The notes: generated from the letters alone by a model not told the origin. DNA of 64,000 bases from Aestuariimicrobium sp. p3-SID1156 (GCF_025144225.1 NZ_JALXXB010000002.1:372001-436000), one strand, 5' to 3'. Shown: positions 8,355 through 18,128, counted from the first letter of the stretch. A program made the numbers and translations.

Positions 8355-10832
8355 ATGTCGAACACCGCCTGGCAGCGCCGCGACGCCGTCACCACCGAAG
8401 CCGTCAGCCCGGAAACCCTGAAAACCATTGACAAGTGGTGGCGTGCAGCGAACTACCTGTCGGTGGGTCAGATCTACCTGCTCGACAACCCACTCCTGCG
8501 CACCCCGCTCACCCGCGAGAACGTCAAGCCGCGACTGCTGGGCCACTGGGGCACCACCCCCGGCCTCAACTTCCTCTACGCGCACATGAACCGCGCCATC
8601 ACCGAACGCCAGCTCAAGGCTCTCTACGTCACCGGTCCCGGGCACGGCGGTCCCGGCCTGGTGGCCAACACTTGGCTGGAGGGCACCTATTCCGAGGTCT
8701 ACCCCGACATCAGCCGCGACGCCGAGGGCATGCGGCGCCTCTTCAAGCAGTTCAGTTTCCCCGGCGGTATCCCCAGCCACGTCGCCCCTGAGACCCCCGG
8801 CTCCATCCATGAAGGGGGCGAGCTCGGCTACTCCCTGAGCCATGCCTACGGTGCGGTCTTCGACAATCCCGACCTGCTCGCGTTCACCGTGGTGGGCGAC
8901 GGCGAGGCCGAGACCGGTCCGTTGGCCACCAGCTGGCACTCCAACAAGTTCCTCAATCCGGTGAGTGACGGAGTCGTGCTGCCGGTGCTGCACCTCAACG
9001 GCTACAAGATCGCCAACCCCACGGTGCTCGCCCGCATCCCCGAGTCCGAACTGCTGGACCTGATGCGTGGTTATGGCCACACCCCCTACGTGTTCACCGC
9101 AGACGGCGACGACGCGAAGCACCTGGACGACCATGCGCGTTTCGCCTCCCTGCTGGACGAGGTGCTGGACCACATCGCTGACATCAAGGGGCAGTACGCC
9201 GGCGCTGATCCTCAGAGCGATGACCTGGGCCGTCCTGCCTGGCCGATGATCGTCTTCCGTCACCCCAAGGGTTGGACTGGCCCCGAGATGATCGACGGCA
9301 AGAAGACTGAGGGCTCCTGGCGCTCCCACCAGGTGCCGTTGGCCAATGCCCGCGACACCGACGAGCACCTGAAGAACCTCGCCGACTGGCTGGGCAGCTA
9401 CCGCGCCGAGGAGCTCTTCGATGAGTCCGGTGCTCCGGTGGCCGAATTGGACGACATCATCCCTCAGGGCGAGCTGCGCATGAGTGCCAACCCCGTCACC
9501 AACGGTGGCTCCCTGATCAAGGACCTGCGCCTGCCCGACTTCCGCGACTTCGGCGTCAAGGTCTCCGAACCCGGCGCCGAACTGAGCGAGGCCACTCGCG
9601 TGCTTGGCGAGTTCCTCACCGAGGTGGTGCGCCGCAACCCCCACAACTTCCGCATCTTCGGCCCTGACGAGACGGCCTCCAACCGCCTCCAAGCCGTCTA
9701 CGAGGTCACCGGCAAGCAGTGGAATGCCGAGTACCTCCCTGACGACGTCGATGACACCCTGGTGCGGGCCGGCCGGGTGATGGAGATGCTCTCGGAGCAC
9801 CAGTGCCAGGGCTGGCTGGAGGGCTACCTGCTCACCGGCCGCCACGGCATGATGAGCTCCTACGAGGCGTTCATCCACATCGTCGACTCGATGTTCAACC
9901 AGCACGCCAAGTGGCTCAAGGTCACCAACCACATTGAGTGGCGTCGGCCCATCGCCTCGCTGAACTATCTGCTGTCCAGTCACGTGTGGCGCCAGGACCA
10001 CAACGGCTTCAGCCATCAGGACCCGGGCTTCATCGACCACGTCGTCAACAAGAAGGCCGAGGTCGTGCGGGTCTACCTGCCCGCCGACACCAACACGCTG
10101 CTCTCCACCTGGGACCACTGCCTGCGCTCCAAGCAGTACGTGAACGTGGTCGTCGCCGGCAAGCAGCCCAACCCGAACTGGCTGGGCATGGAGGACGCCA
10201 TCGCCCACTGCACGCGCGGTCTGGGGATTTGGGAGTGGGCCGGCACCGAGGTCGAGGGGGAGGACCCCGACGTCGTGCTGGCCTGTGCGGGAGACATCCC
10301 GACCCTGGAGGTCATGGCCGCCGCCGGGATCCTGCGTGAGCACATCCCGGACCTGAAGGTGCGGGTGGTCAACGTCGTCGACCTGATGCGCCTGCAGGAC
10401 GAGCGAGAGCATCCGCACGGACTGTCCAACCGCGACTTCGACAACATCTTCACCGCCGACAAGCCGGTGATCTTCGCCTACCACGGCTACCCGTGGCTGA
10501 TCCATCGCCTCACCTACCGCCGCAACGGGCACGCCAACATCCACGTCCGCGGTTACAAGGAGGAGGGCACCACCACGACCCCCTTCGACATGGTCATGCT
10601 CAACGACCTGGACCGGTACCACCTGGTCATCGACGTCATCGATCGTGTGCCCCACTTGGCGAGTCGCTACGCAGGTCTGCGCCAGACGATGCAGGACAAG
10701 CGCATTGAGGCCCGGGCGTACACCCGCGAGCATGGCGAGGACATCCCCGAGGTGCGGGATTGGGTCTGGGGCGACGGGGGAGACTCCACCTCCGGCCCGA
10801 CCACCCAGGACACCGGCGGCGACAACGAGTGA
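8355..10832 (+). CDS. xfp: Xylulose-5-phosphate/fructose-6-phosphate phosphoketolase
   Basis: This enzyme cleaves xylulose 5-phosphate or fructose 6-phosphate with phosphate to give acetyl phosphate, using thiamine diphosphate. The 825-residue length fits the family (about 790-830). Conserved motifs include [24 protein letters not shown], the ThDP-binding [16 protein letters not shown], the FSHQDPGF loop in the middle domain, and [10 protein letters not shown] near the C-terminus. The start ATG at 8355 follows a purine-rich GGAGAGGA region. No acetate kinase gene is adjacent in this window. With the lactate dehydrogenase at 811 it suggests some carbon can flow through a phosphoketolase shunt to acetate and lactate. 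A strong hairpin follows the stop. Confidence 0.95.
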   Translation: MSNTAWQRRDAVTTEAVSPETLKTIDKWWRAANYLSVGQIYLLDNPLLRTPLTRENVKPRLLGHWGTTPGLNFLYAHMNRAITERQLKALYVTGPGHGGPGLVANTWLEGTYSEVYPDISRDAEGMRRLFKQFSFPGGIPSHVAPETPGSIHEGGELGYSLSHAYGAVFDNPDLLAFTVVGDGEAETGPLATSWHSNKFLNPVSDGVVLPVLHLNGYKIANPTVLARIPESELLDLMRGYGHTPYVFTADGDDAKHLDDHARFASLLDEVLDHIADIKGQYAGADPQSDDLGRPAWPMIVFRHPKGWTGPEMIDGKKTEGSWRSHQVPLANARDTDEHLKNLADWLGSYRAEELFDESGAPVAELDDIIPQGELRMSANPVTNGGSLIKDLRLPDFRDFGVKVSEPGAELSEATRVLGEFLTEVVRRNPHNFRIFGPDETASNRLQAVYEVTGKQWNAEYLPDDVDDTLVRAGRVMEMLSEHQCQGWLEGYLLTGRHGMMSSYEAFIHIVDSMFNQHAKWLKVTNHIEWRRPIASLNYLLSSHVWRQDHNGFSHQDPGFIDHVVNKKAEVVRVYLPADTNTLLSTWDHCLRSKQYVNVVVAGKQPNPNWLGMEDAIAHCTRGLGIWEWAGTEVEGEDPDVVLACAGDIPTLEVMAAAGILREHIPDLKVRVVNVVDLMRLQDEREHPHGLSNRDFDNIFTADKPVIFAYHGYPWLIHRLTYRRNGHANIHVRGYKEEGTTTTPFDMVMLNDLDRYHLVIDVIDRVPHLASRYAGLRQTMQDKRIEARAYTREHGEDIPEVRDWVWGDGGDSTSGPTTQDTGGDNE

Positions 10833-10853
10833 TGACTCGGGTCCCATCAGCCC

Positions 10854-10898
10854 GGACGCCCGCGAGGAAAGCGCCCCGAGCGCCCCTCGCGGGCGTCC
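10854..10898 (+). terminator. Terminator of the phosphoketolase gene
   Basis: A stem of at least 13 bp (GGACGCCCGCGAG with CTCGCGGGCGTCC) encloses a 19-nt loop, 22 bp after the stop codon. Confidence 0.7.
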
Positions 10899-10965
10899 CC
10901 GTTTGGGGTTCAGGAACCCAGCCGCTAACATCGAAGGGTTGCAGAAGGCGCCCTTGGACTCGGTT

Positions 10966-10994
10966 TTGCACAGCTGACCCTGATCCTGTAAGTT
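10966..10994 (+). promoter_or_regulatory. Promoter of the tRNA-Thr/tRNA-Met/rpmG unit
   Basis: TTGCAC (10966-10971) and TAAGTT (10989-10994) are spaced by exactly 17 nt. The -10 box ends 13 nt before the tRNA-Thr 5' end. Confidence 0.55.
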
Positions 10995-11007
10995 ACTTCT
11001 TCGGCTA

Positions 11008-11080
11008 GCCCCTATAGCTCAGTAGGCAGAGCGTCTCCATGGTAAGGAGAAGGTCTGCGGTTCGATTCCGCATGGGGGCT
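11008..11080 (+). tRNA. tRNA-Thr (GGT)
   Basis: This 73-nt cloverleaf has acceptor GCCCCTA paired with TGGGGGC, including one G-T wobble. The anticodon loop ATGGTAA gives anticodon GGT, and the T-loop is GGTTCGATTCC. CCA is not encoded. It is the first tRNA of the conserved block tRNA-Thr, tRNA-Met, rpmG. Confidence 0.94.
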
Positions 11081-11129
11081 CGGACGGTGGGGGCCCTGGA
11101 GTTTGCGCTCTGGGGCTCTTGCCACCCAT

Positions 11130-11204
11130 GGCGGGGTAGCTCAGGGGTAGAGCAAGCGGCTCATAATCGCTGTGTCACGGGTTCAAATCCCGTCCTCGCT
11201 ACCA
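11130..11204 (+). tRNA. tRNA-Met (CAT), elongator type
   Basis: Acceptor GGCGGGG pairs with CCTCGCT through two G-T wobbles. The anticodon loop CTCATAA gives CAT, and the T-arm is CGGGTTCAAATCCCG. The 3' CCA is encoded (11202-11204). The three consecutive G-C pairs of an initiator anticodon stem are absent, so this is an elongator. An isoleucine tRNA with a modified CAT anticodon is a less likely alternative. Confidence 0.9.
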
Positions 11205-11235
11205 ACATCCCAAAGCAGCGCAACGAAGGAACATC

Positions 11236-11406
11236 ATGGCCAAGAAGTCCTCGGACATTCGTCCGAAGATCACGCTCGCTTGCGTGGACTGCAAGGAGCG
11301 CAACTACATCACCAAGAAGAACAAGCGCAACGATCCTGATCGTCTTGAACTGAAGAAGTTCTGCCCCAAGTGCAAGACGCACAGTGCTCACCGCGAGACC
11401 CGCTGA
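11236..11406 (+). CDS. rpmG: 50S ribosomal protein L33
   Basis: The 56-residue protein is ribosomal L33 of the zinc-binding (C+) type. It carries two Cys pairs, CVDC and CPKC, and the typical Lys-rich middle ([17 protein letters not shown]). It sits in the large ribosomal subunit near the E site. A GAAGGA site lies 5 nt before the ATG. It follows tRNA-Met by 31 bp and ends at a strong terminator, so it is probably co-transcribed with the two tRNAs. Confidence 0.96.
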   Translation: MAKKSSDIRPKITLACVDCKERNYITKKNKRNDPDRLELKKFCPKCKTHSAHRETR

Positions 11407-11427
11407 TCTTCATCACCCACACCTTTC

Positions 11428-11460
11428 ACGAAGGGGCCGCCACCATGGCGGCCCCTTCGT
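11428..11460 (+). terminator. Terminator after rpmG
   Basis: A perfect 14-bp stem (ACGAAGGGGCCGCC with GGCGGCCCCTTCGT) closes a 5-nt loop, 22 bp after the rpmG stop codon. Confidence 0.8.
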
Positions 11461-11499
11461 TGCGTTCGAGGACCTACCCGACCCGATAGGCTCGAGGAC

Positions 11500-11925
11500 A
11501 TGGCGATCACACCCGAGCATGTGGGGCGCAGCTACCCCGCCCCGGAGCCCTACCGCGTGAGCCGCGCCAAGATCCAGGAGTTCTCCGCCGCGATCATGGA
11601 CGCCCACCCGGCCTACCGGGAGGACCCGGCGATCGCGCCCCCCACCTTTGCGATGGTGATCGCCGCGCAGGCCTGGCAGTCCGTCTTCGAGGATGCCGAG
11701 CTCGGCCTGGCCCTGCAGCGGATGGTCCACACCGACCAGGCCCTCAGCTTCACCCGGCCGCTGCGCGAGGGCGACGAGGTCGACGCGACCGCCCGCATCG
11801 AGAAGGTGCGCCACCGGGGCAACGTCGACCTGGTCACCCTGGCCGTGACCCTGGAAGTCGGCGGGGAAGAGGTCGCCATTGCCACCTCCAGCCTGATGCA
11901 CACTCGTGAGGAGGCCATCGCATGA
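11500..11925 (+). CDS. MaoC-like dehydratase, N-terminal (FAS1/HadA-type) domain protein
   Basis: The 141-residue protein has a hot-dog fold of the FAS1-type dehydratase/HadA kind (SFTRPLREGDEVDATARI is the core strand region). Such subunits lack a full catalytic motif and pair with a catalytic hydratase. Its stop overlaps the start of the next gene by 4 bp (ATGA), so the two are translationally coupled and presumably form a heterodimer. By analogy with mycobacterial HadA/HadB next to rpmG, the pair would dehydrate or hydrate (R)-3-hydroxyacyl thioesters. A TAGGCT (11487-11492) ends 7 nt before the ATG, suggesting a leaderless mRNA. Confidence 0.85.
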   Translation: MAITPEHVGRSYPAPEPYRVSRAKIQEFSAAIMDAHPAYREDPAIAPPTFAMVIAAQAWQSVFEDAELGLALQRMVHTDQALSFTRPLREGDEVDATARIEKVRHRGNVDLVTLAVTLEVGGEEVAIATSSLMHTREEAIA

Positions 11926-12332
11926 GCCACAGGACCGTCGAGGTGGGGGAGCAGTTGCCAGACCGTGAGGTGCGGATCACTCGCGCCGATGTCGTGCGCT
12001 ATGCCGGTGCCTCCACCGACCTGAACCCGATCCACTGGTCCGACAGGCACGCTCGCGCGATCGGTCTGGACGGCTGCATCGCCCACGGCATGTGGACCAT
12101 GGGTGCGGCGCTGAGCCAGGTGATCGAGTGGGCCGGCGGCCCCGAGCACATCGCGGAGTACTTCGTCCGCTTCACCCGCCCGGTCCCGGTCCCCGATGAC
12201 GACGAGGGCACCCTGATCACTTTCAGCGCCCAGGTCAGCGACGTCTCCGAGGGCATCGCGACCGTCTCGATCGAGGCCCTCTGCCAGGACCAGAAGGTCC
12301 TCGGTGCGGCGAAGGCACAGGTGCGGCTGTGA
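11922..12332 (+). CDS. MaoC-family (R)-hydratase/dehydratase, catalytic subunit (HadB-like)
   Basis: This 136-residue hot-dog protein carries the hydratase-2 motif as TDLNPIHWSD, in which the Asp and His form the catalytic dyad. It is followed by IAHGMWTMG, the typical substrate-tunnel segment. It is probably the catalytic partner of the preceding protein in (R)-3-hydroxyacyl-thioester dehydration. The gene overlaps both neighbours by 4 bp (ATGA upstream, GTGA downstream with murB), placing it in a three-gene unit. Confidence 0.87.
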   Translation: MSHRTVEVGEQLPDREVRITRADVVRYAGASTDLNPIHWSDRHARAIGLDGCIAHGMWTMGAALSQVIEWAGGPEHIAEYFVRFTRPVPVPDDDEGTLITFSAQVSDVSEGIATVSIEALCQDQKVLGAAKAQVRL

Positions 12333-13459
12333 CTGGTCCCATGAATGATCCGATGGCGGAGAACGCACCTTCCTGCACGCTGGAGCATGTCGAGACCGTC
12401 GGCCACCAGGCCATCGTGGCGTCCAACAAGCTCTCCGACCACACCACCCTGCGCATCGGCGGAACCGCCCGTGAGCTCATCGTCGCCACCACCGCCGACG
12501 AACTGGTGGCCGCCATCACCGAGGCCGACGACCAGGGCATCCCGGTGCTCATCCTGGGCGGTGGTTCCAATCTGGTGATCTCCGACGACGAGTTCCAGGG
12601 ACGCGTCGTGCGCGTCGCCTCCCGCGGCATCTCCGCCGACGTGTCCGACTGCGCCGGCGCCTTCGTCACCGTCGAGGCCGGCGAGGTCTGGGACGACTTT
12701 GTGGCCTACACGGTGCAGCAGCAGTGGATCGGACTCGAGACCCTCTCCGGTATCCCCGGGCTGGTCGGCTCGGTGCCGATCCAGAATGTGGGTGCCTACG
12801 GGGCCGAGGTCTCCCAGACCATCGCCCGCGTCCGCGTCTGGGACCGCCAGGAACGCAAGATCGCGACTCTCTTCCCGGCAGACTGCGAGTTCGCCTACCG
12901 GATGAGCCGGTTCAAGGCCGAGCCCGATCGCTGGGTCGTGCTGCAGGTCAGCTTCCAGCTGGAGCTCGGACCGCTCTCGGCGCCCCTGCGCTATGCCGAA
13001 CTGGCCACCGCCCTGGACAAGGAGCCCGGTGAGCGCGCCCCACTGGACCAGGTCCGTGAGGCGGTCCTGTCCATCCGCGCCAACAAGGGCATGGTGCTCG
13101 ACGCCGCCGACTACGACACCTGGAGCGCCGGATCCTTCTTCACCAACCCGATCCTCGAGCCCGAGGTGGCCCAAGCCCTGCCCGAGGGTGCGCCCCGGTT
13201 CCCGCAGCCCGATGGACGCGTGAAGTCCTCTGCCGCGTGGCTCATCGCGCATGCCGGCTTCGACAAGGGCTACCCGATGACTGATCGCCCGGACGCCCGA
13301 GCGGCCCTGTCGACCAAGCACGTGCTCGCTGTGACGAACCGTGGCAGCGCGTCGAGTGCTGACATCGTCGCGCTCGCCCGCGAGGTGCGAGATGGGGTGG
13401 AGCGGGTCTTCGGCGTCCGGCTGGTGCCCGAACCCGTGCAGGTGAACTGCGAGATCTGA
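12329..13459 (+). CDS. murB: UDP-N-acetylenolpyruvoylglucosamine reductase
   Basis: MurB reduces UDP-GlcNAc-enolpyruvate to UDP-MurNAc with NADPH and FAD, an early cytoplasmic step of peptidoglycan synthesis. The FAD-binding signatures LSDHTTLRIGG, ILGGGSNLVISDDEF and GLETLSGIPGLVGSVPIQNVG are present. The catalytic Ser region is SAGSFFTNP, and the C-terminal Glu region is also visible. At 376 residues it is a normal length. I chose GTG at 12329, which overlaps the previous stop codon as GTGA. The ATG at 12341 is a possible alternative. Confidence 0.94.
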   Translation: MTGPMNDPMAENAPSCTLEHVETVGHQAIVASNKLSDHTTLRIGGTARELIVATTADELVAAITEADDQGIPVLILGGGSNLVISDDEFQGRVVRVASRGISADVSDCAGAFVTVEAGEVWDDFVAYTVQQQWIGLETLSGIPGLVGSVPIQNVGAYGAEVSQTIARVRVWDRQERKIATLFPADCEFAYRMSRFKAEPDRWVVLQVSFQLELGPLSAPLRYAELATALDKEPGERAPLDQVREAVLSIRANKGMVLDAADYDTWSAGSFFTNPILEPEVAQALPEGAPRFPQPDGRVKSSAAWLIAHAGFDKGYPMTDRPDARAALSTKHVLAVTNRGSASSADIVALAREVRDGVERVFGVRLVPEPVQVNCEI

Positions 13460-13530
13460 ACGCGGACACGGCCACCGTGCAGATCTGAGACCATCGTCAC
13501 GGCCGTGCACGGTTTGGCAGGATGGGGCGC

Positions 13531-14808
13531 ATGAGCCTGGATGACCTGACCGCTGAGCAACTGACCGCCCTCGCCGAGGAGCAGCGCACCAAGTACGAGC
13601 AGCTGCGCAATGCGGGTCTCAAGCTGGACATCACCCGCGGCAAGCCGAGCCCCGAGCAGCTCGACCTGTCCGGTGAGTTGCTCACCATCGACGTCCCGTC
13701 CAAGGCCGCCGACGGCACCGACGTGCGCAACTACGGTGGCCTGCAGGGACTGCCGGAGATTCGGGCGATGTTCTCCGAGCTGCTCAATGTGCCGGTGGAG
13801 AACCTGATCGCCGGCGACAACTCCTCGCTGTCGCTCATGCACGACACCGTGGTGCAGGCGATGCTCTACGGCATCCCCGGAGGCAGGGGGCCCTGGTTCG
13901 GGCAGGACATCAAGTTCATCTGCCCCGTGCCCGGATATGACCGCCACTTCTCCATCTGCCAGAAGCTCGGCATCGAGATGGTGACCGTCGAGCTCGGCGA
14001 GCACGGCCCGGACCTGGACGCGGTCGCCCGGCTGCTGGAGGACCCCACCGTCAAGGGCATGTGGGTCGTGCCGATGTACGCCAACCCCAACGGCGTGGTC
14101 TACGACGAGGAGACCACCCGCGCGCTGCTGCAGATGCCGGCCGCCGCCCCCGACTTCAGGATCTGGTGGGACAACGCCTACGCCCTGCACCACCTCACCG
14201 AGCAAGAGCCCAAGCCCCTCGATGTCATCACCATGGCGGCTGAGGCGGGCAACCCCGACCGGGTGCTGGAGTTCGCCTCCACCTCGAAGGTCACCTTCGC
14301 CGGCGACGGCATCTCCTTCCTGGCCGCCTCCAGGGCCAACCTGGACGCCTACCTGGCCGCCGCCGGGATCCGCAGCATCGGCCCGGACAAGGTGAACCAG
14401 CTGCGCCACGTCACCTACTTCAAGGACGCCGAGGGTGTCCGTGCCCTGATGCGCCAGCACCGCGACCTGCTGGCGCCGAAGTTCCAGATCGTCTTCGACG
14501 CGCTGGAAAGCAGGCTGGGGCAGTACGGCTTCGCCCGCTGGACCCACCCCGAAGGTGGCTACTTCGTCACCCTCGACGTGATGGACGGGACCGCCTCGCG
14601 AGTGGTCGAGCTGGCCAGGCAGGCGGGCATCGCATTGACCCCGGCCGGTGCCTCGCATCCCCTGGGTCGCGACCCCTACGACCGGACCATCCGGATCGCG
14701 CCGAGCTTTCCTTCCGAGCAGGACCTGCGTGCTGCCATGGACGGCCTGGCCACCTGTGCACTGCTGGCCGCCCTCGAGAAGCAGGGCGTCCTGACCGTCG
14801 GCGAGTGA
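13531..14808 (+). CDS. Aspartate-aminotransferase-like PLP enzyme (AspT/subgroup Ic)
   Basis: The 425-residue protein belongs to the fold-type I aminotransferase group typified by Corynebacterium AspT, found widely in actinobacteria. It shows KLDITRGKPSPEQLDLS at the N-terminus, NYGGLQGLPEIRAMF, VVPMYANPNGVVYDEE, and the PLP-lysine segment FASTSKVTFAGDGISF, followed by RTIRIAPSFPS at the C-terminus. It likely transfers amino groups between aspartate (or another amino acid) and 2-oxoglutarate. An upstream in-frame ATG (13522) exists, but CAGGAT (13518-13523) ends 7 nt before 13531, which favours the later, leaderless start. Confidence 0.87.
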   Translation: MSLDDLTAEQLTALAEEQRTKYEQLRNAGLKLDITRGKPSPEQLDLSGELLTIDVPSKAADGTDVRNYGGLQGLPEIRAMFSELLNVPVENLIAGDNSSLSLMHDTVVQAMLYGIPGGRGPWFGQDIKFICPVPGYDRHFSICQKLGIEMVTVELGEHGPDLDAVARLLEDPTVKGMWVVPMYANPNGVVYDEETTRALLQMPAAAPDFRIWWDNAYALHHLTEQEPKPLDVITMAAEAGNPDRVLEFASTSKVTFAGDGISFLAASRANLDAYLAAAGIRSIGPDKVNQLRHVTYFKDAEGVRALMRQHRDLLAPKFQIVFDALESRLGQYGFARWTHPEGGYFVTLDVMDGTASRVVELARQAGIALTPAGASHPLGRDPYDRTIRIAPSFPSEQDLRAAMDGLATCALLAALEKQGVLTVGE

Positions 14809-14875
14809 CCGACTGCGCGATGGCGACGATTTGCGTCCCATGGCAGGATGTTCCAGGAACGCGTGCGGGGGCTGG

Positions 14876-14905
14876 TTCGACGCAGCCACTCAAAGCCCCT
14901 ACACT
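14876..14905 (+). promoter_or_regulatory. Promoter of tRNA-Trp (and secE)
   Basis: TTCGAC (14876-14881) and TACACT (14900-14905) are spaced by 18 nt and precede the tRNA by 29 nt. Confidence 0.5.
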
Positions 14906-14934
14906 GTTCATCTTGGTGGTACTTGTACCGCTGA

Positions 14935-15007
<73 letters not shown>

Positions 15008-15061
15008 CGATGCAGGATGGTGGACGTCCTGTTGACCAGACACCATCGGCGAAGGAACGAC

Positions 15062-15727
15062 GTGACCAACGACCGCACGCTGCCTGAGGACGAGGCGGGA
15101 AACAACACCCTTCGTTCGGGCGACGTCGAATCGGAGATCGTCGACATTGACGGCGACGAGGACATCCAGTTCGAGGACGCCCCGAGTACCCAAGGCGCCA
15201 CCGCTGCAGATGCGGTCGTCGACGCCGAGGACGGTGTGGCCGGTGAGAACCTGGCCGTCCCCACCGATGGCGAGGCCGACGAGGACGACTACGAGATCGT
15301 CGACGATGAGGCCGAAGAGCTCGAGAACGCCGACGAGACCGAGGACGACACTCCCGACAAGGGCGATCCCGAAGACATGGTCATCGACGACGAGCAGCAG
15401 CTGGAGGAGGCCGAGGCGGTCGCCGCGGCAGCGAAGTCCTCACGTCCGGTCAAGCGCAAGATGACCACTGCGCCCGTGAAGAAGGACAAGCCCACCCCCA
15501 AGCGCACTGACGCCGGCAAGGCCGTGGCCGAGCGCAAGCGCACCACCCCCGCTGCCTTCGTGAAGCAGTCCGCTGCCGAGCTGAAGAAGGTCATCTGGCC
15601 CAATGGCGACACCCTGCGCGAGTACTACATCGTGGTCCTGGTTTTCGTGATCTTCATCATCGGCCTGGTCTCCCTGCTGGACTGGGCATTTGGCTGGGTG
15701 CTTCTGAAGTTCCTCGGCGACAACTGA
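15062..15727 (+). CDS. secE: Preprotein translocase subunit SecE with a long acidic N-terminal extension
   Basis: SecE is the essential small subunit that braces SecY in the secretion channel. The conserved core occupies only the last 65 or so residues: the amphipathic helix AAELKKVIWPNGDTLREYY and one transmembrane helix (VVLVFVIFIIGLVSLLDWAF). About 130 residues before it are highly acidic and repetitive (DEDDYEIVDDEAEELEN), followed by a Lys-rich linker. This makes the 221-residue protein three times the size of a minimal SecE. The GTG start has GAAGGA 5 nt upstream. It lies 54 bp after tRNA-Trp and 74 bp before nusG. Confidence 0.93.
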   Translation: MTNDRTLPEDEAGNNTLRSGDVESEIVDIDGDEDIQFEDAPSTQGATAADAVVDAEDGVAGENLAVPTDGEADEDDYEIVDDEAEELENADETEDDTPDKGDPEDMVIDDEQQLEEAEAVAAAAKSSRPVKRKMTTAPVKKDKPTPKRTDAGKAVAERKRTTPAAFVKQSAAELKKVIWPNGDTLREYYIVVLVFVIFIIGLVSLLDWAFGWVLLKFLGDN

Positions 15728-15801
15728 CGTATCGTCGTGATGAACGGCCCCCTGGCCCACCCCATCCCCTTCCGGGGATCCAACCCGAGCGAGAGACTGT
15801 C

Positions 15802-16671
15802 GTGAGCGAGAACACTCAGAACGAGAACACCCTCAATGAGGACGTCGTCCGTGAGGATGCCGAGACCGACTTCGAGATCGACCTGGGCGAGCTCGAGCCG
15901 GAGGCAGAGGAAACTGGCCTGAACCTTGACTTCGGTGACGACGAGCAGCCGGCTGAGGACTCCGAGCTGAACCTCGACTTCGACGCCCCCGCCGTCGAGG
16001 GTGACGATGCTGCCGACGCCGAGTCCGACGAAGACGCCCCCGAGGACGCGGACGCCGCCCTCGAGGCCGCACTGGAGGAGCTCCGCCTCGACCTGCGCAG
16101 CAAGCCCGGTGAGTGGTACGTGCTGCACACCTACTCCGGGATGGAGAACAAGGTCAAGCAGAACCTGGACGCCCGCGCCAACACCCTGGACCAGACCGAC
16201 TACATCTTCGAGACCATCGTTCCGACCGAGACCGTCGTCGAGATTCGCAATGGCACGCCCAAGCAGGTCACCCGCGTCGTGCTGCCCGGCTACGTGCTGG
16301 TCCGCATGGAGATGACCGAGGACTCGTGGGCCACCGTGCGCCACACCCCCTCGGTGACCGGCTTCGTCGGCCACGCCCAGGACCCGGTTCCCCTCAGCCT
16401 GACTGAGGTCGAGAACATGCTCCTGCCCTCCATCAAGGCCAAGGTCGCCGCGGAGAACCAGGGCAAGCCCTCCCCGAAGACCAAGAAGAAGGTCGAGGTC
16501 ATGGACTTCGAGGTCGGCGACTCGGTGCAGGTCATCGAGGGCCCCTTCGCGGGTGTGCACGCCAGCATCACCGAGATCAACCCCAACGCCCAGCGCCTCA
16601 AGGCCCTGGTCGAGATCCTCGGACGCGAAACCCCGGTGGACCTCACCTTCCAGCAGATCGAGAAGCTCTGA
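15802..16671 (+). CDS. nusG: Transcription termination/antitermination factor NusG
   Basis: NusG binds RNA polymerase and modulates elongation and termination. After an acidic N-terminal extension of about 100 residues, the NGN domain begins at GEWYVLHTYSGMENKVKQNL and contains VLPGYVLVRMEM. A linker leads to the KOW domain (VGDSVQVIEGPFAGVHASI) near the C-terminus. The extension is typical of actinobacterial NusG proteins. The start is GTG at 15802. A TATCGT near 15729 may be an additional promoter in the secE-nusG gap. Confidence 0.96.
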   Translation: MSENTQNENTLNEDVVREDAETDFEIDLGELEPEAEETGLNLDFGDDEQPAEDSELNLDFDAPAVEGDDAADAESDEDAPEDADAALEAALEELRLDLRSKPGEWYVLHTYSGMENKVKQNLDARANTLDQTDYIFETIVPTETVVEIRNGTPKQVTRVVLPGYVLVRMEMTEDSWATVRHTPSVTGFVGHAQDPVPLSLTEVENMLLPSIKAKVAAENQGKPSPKTKKKVEVMDFEVGDSVQVIEGPFAGVHASITEINPNAQRLKALVEILGRETPVDLTFQQIEKL

Positions 16672-16872
16672 TCTGAGGACGCGGCCGATTTCCCTTGAGG
16701 GGAGTTTTCGGCGAAGATGGTATGTCGGCTCTCCGAGCCGCCAGTGTTGCGTGCCCGTCCTGACCCCGTCGCGGGTCGAGGTGTGTGTGCGTGACGCAGC
16801 GGAACGCGGAACCCCTCCGCGTCCCGTGCCCGGGAGATCGGGCGAAAAAGAACACACGAAGGACCCCAGCAC

Positions 16873-17304
16873 ATGCCTCCCAAGAAGAAGGTAGCGGCGC
16901 TCGTCAAGGTTGCCTTGAACGCGGGTGCTGCAACCCCGGCACCGCCCGTCGGTACCGCCCTCGGCCCCCACGGCGTCAACATCATGGAGTTCTGCAAGGC
17001 GTACAACGCCCAGACGGAATCCCAGCGCGGCAACGTCGTTCCCGTCGAGATCACCATCTACGAGGACCGTACGTTCACGTTCGTCCTCAAGACCCCGCCG
17101 GCCGCGGAGCTGATCAAGAAGGCTGCCGGTCTGCAGAAGGGCTCTCCCGCCCCGCACAAGGACAAGGTCGGCAAGCTGACCAAGGACCAGGTGCGCGAGA
17201 TCGCCCAGACCAAGATGCCAGACCTCAACGCCAACAACGTCGAGGCCGCCATGAAGGTCGTCGAGGGCACCGCCCGTTCCATGGGCGTCACCATCACCGA
17301 CTGA
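16873..17304 (+). CDS. rplK: 50S ribosomal protein L11
   Basis: L11 forms the stalk base of the large subunit together with L10 and L12 and contacts elongation factors. The 143-residue sequence is typical: [17 protein letters not shown] at the start, the Pro-rich [20 protein letters not shown], and the RNA-binding C-terminal half ending ARSMGVTI. It follows nusG after a 201-bp leader that may hold a promoter. It precedes rplA by 85 bp, the usual L11-L1 operon. Confidence 0.98.
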   Translation: MPPKKKVAALVKVALNAGAATPAPPVGTALGPHGVNIMEFCKAYNAQTESQRGNVVPVEITIYEDRTFTFVLKTPPAAELIKKAAGLQKGSPAPHKDKVGKLTKDQVREIAQTKMPDLNANNVEAAMKVVEGTARSMGVTITD

Positions 17305-17389
17305 TCATCCCCCTCCCTGGCAGGGCAGCGCGCCCGTACCAGGAACTGGTCGGATGCCCTACGCAGGCATCCACGTGAAAGGAACCAGC

Positions 17390-18106
17390 ATGAAGCGCAG
17401 CAAGGCTTACCGCGCCGCAGCGGAGAACATCGACGCGGCGCAGCTGTACACCCCGGAGCAGGCACTCGGCCTGGTCAAGGACGGCGCCACCCGCAAGTTC
17501 GATGAGACCGTCGACGTGGCCATCCGTCTGGGTGTCGACCCCCGCAAGGCGGACCAGATGGTGCGAGGCACCGTCAACCTTCCGCACGGCACCGGCAAGA
17601 CGGCTCGGGTCCTCGTCTTCGCCACCGGTGACCGCGCGGAGGCCGCCAAGGCCGCCGGAGCCGACGAGGTCGGCGCCGACGAGCTGATCGAGAAGGTGGC
17701 TGGTGGCTACCTCGACTTCGATTCGGTCGTCGCCACCCCCGACATGATGGGCAAGGTCGGTCGTCTGGGCCGCGTGCTCGGCCCCCGCGGCCTGATGCCG
17801 AACCCCAAGACCGGCACCGTCACCATGGACGTCGCCAAGGCTGTCTCCGACATCAAGGGCGGAAAGATCGAGTTCCGCGTGGATCGCCACGCGAACCTCC
17901 ACTTCCTGATCGGCAAGTCCTCATTCACTGCCCAGCAGCTGACCGAGAACTACTTCGCCACCCTGGACGAAGTGCTCCGTCTCAAGCCGTCGACCTCCAA
18001 GGGTCGCTACCTGAAGAAGATCACCTTCTCCTCGACGATGGGCCCCGCCGTCCACGTCGACCCGACCAAGCACAAGGCTGCCGCTGACGCCGCCGACGAG
18101 GCCTGA
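17390..18106 (+). CDS. rplA: 50S ribosomal protein L1
   Basis: L1 binds 23S rRNA at the mobile E-site stalk and in many bacteria represses its own L11-L1 mRNA. The 238-residue protein contains the L1 signature region [19 protein letters not shown], the N-terminal KRSKAYRAA and the C-terminal [15 protein letters not shown]. The start at 17390 has GAAAGGA 6 nt upstream. An earlier in-frame ATG at 17354 lacks such a site. A strong terminator follows. Confidence 0.98.
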   Translation: MKRSKAYRAAAENIDAAQLYTPEQALGLVKDGATRKFDETVDVAIRLGVDPRKADQMVRGTVNLPHGTGKTARVLVFATGDRAEAAKAAGADEVGADELIEKVAGGYLDFDSVVATPDMMGKVGRLGRVLGPRGLMPNPKTGTVTMDVAKAVSDIKGGKIEFRVDRHANLHFLIGKSSFTAQQLTENYFATLDEVLRLKPSTSKGRYLKKITFSSTMGPAVHVDPTKHKAAADAADEA

Positions 18107-18128
18107 TCGGTCCAGAAGATCTCCACGG

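Noticed and set aside
8292..10931. An 879-codon open frame on the minus strand opposite the phosphoketolase gene
   Set aside because: It mirrors the codon structure of a clearly functional enzyme on the other strand. Its translation is Val/Gly/His-rich without any recognisable domain. Long antisense frames are normal in high-GC DNA.
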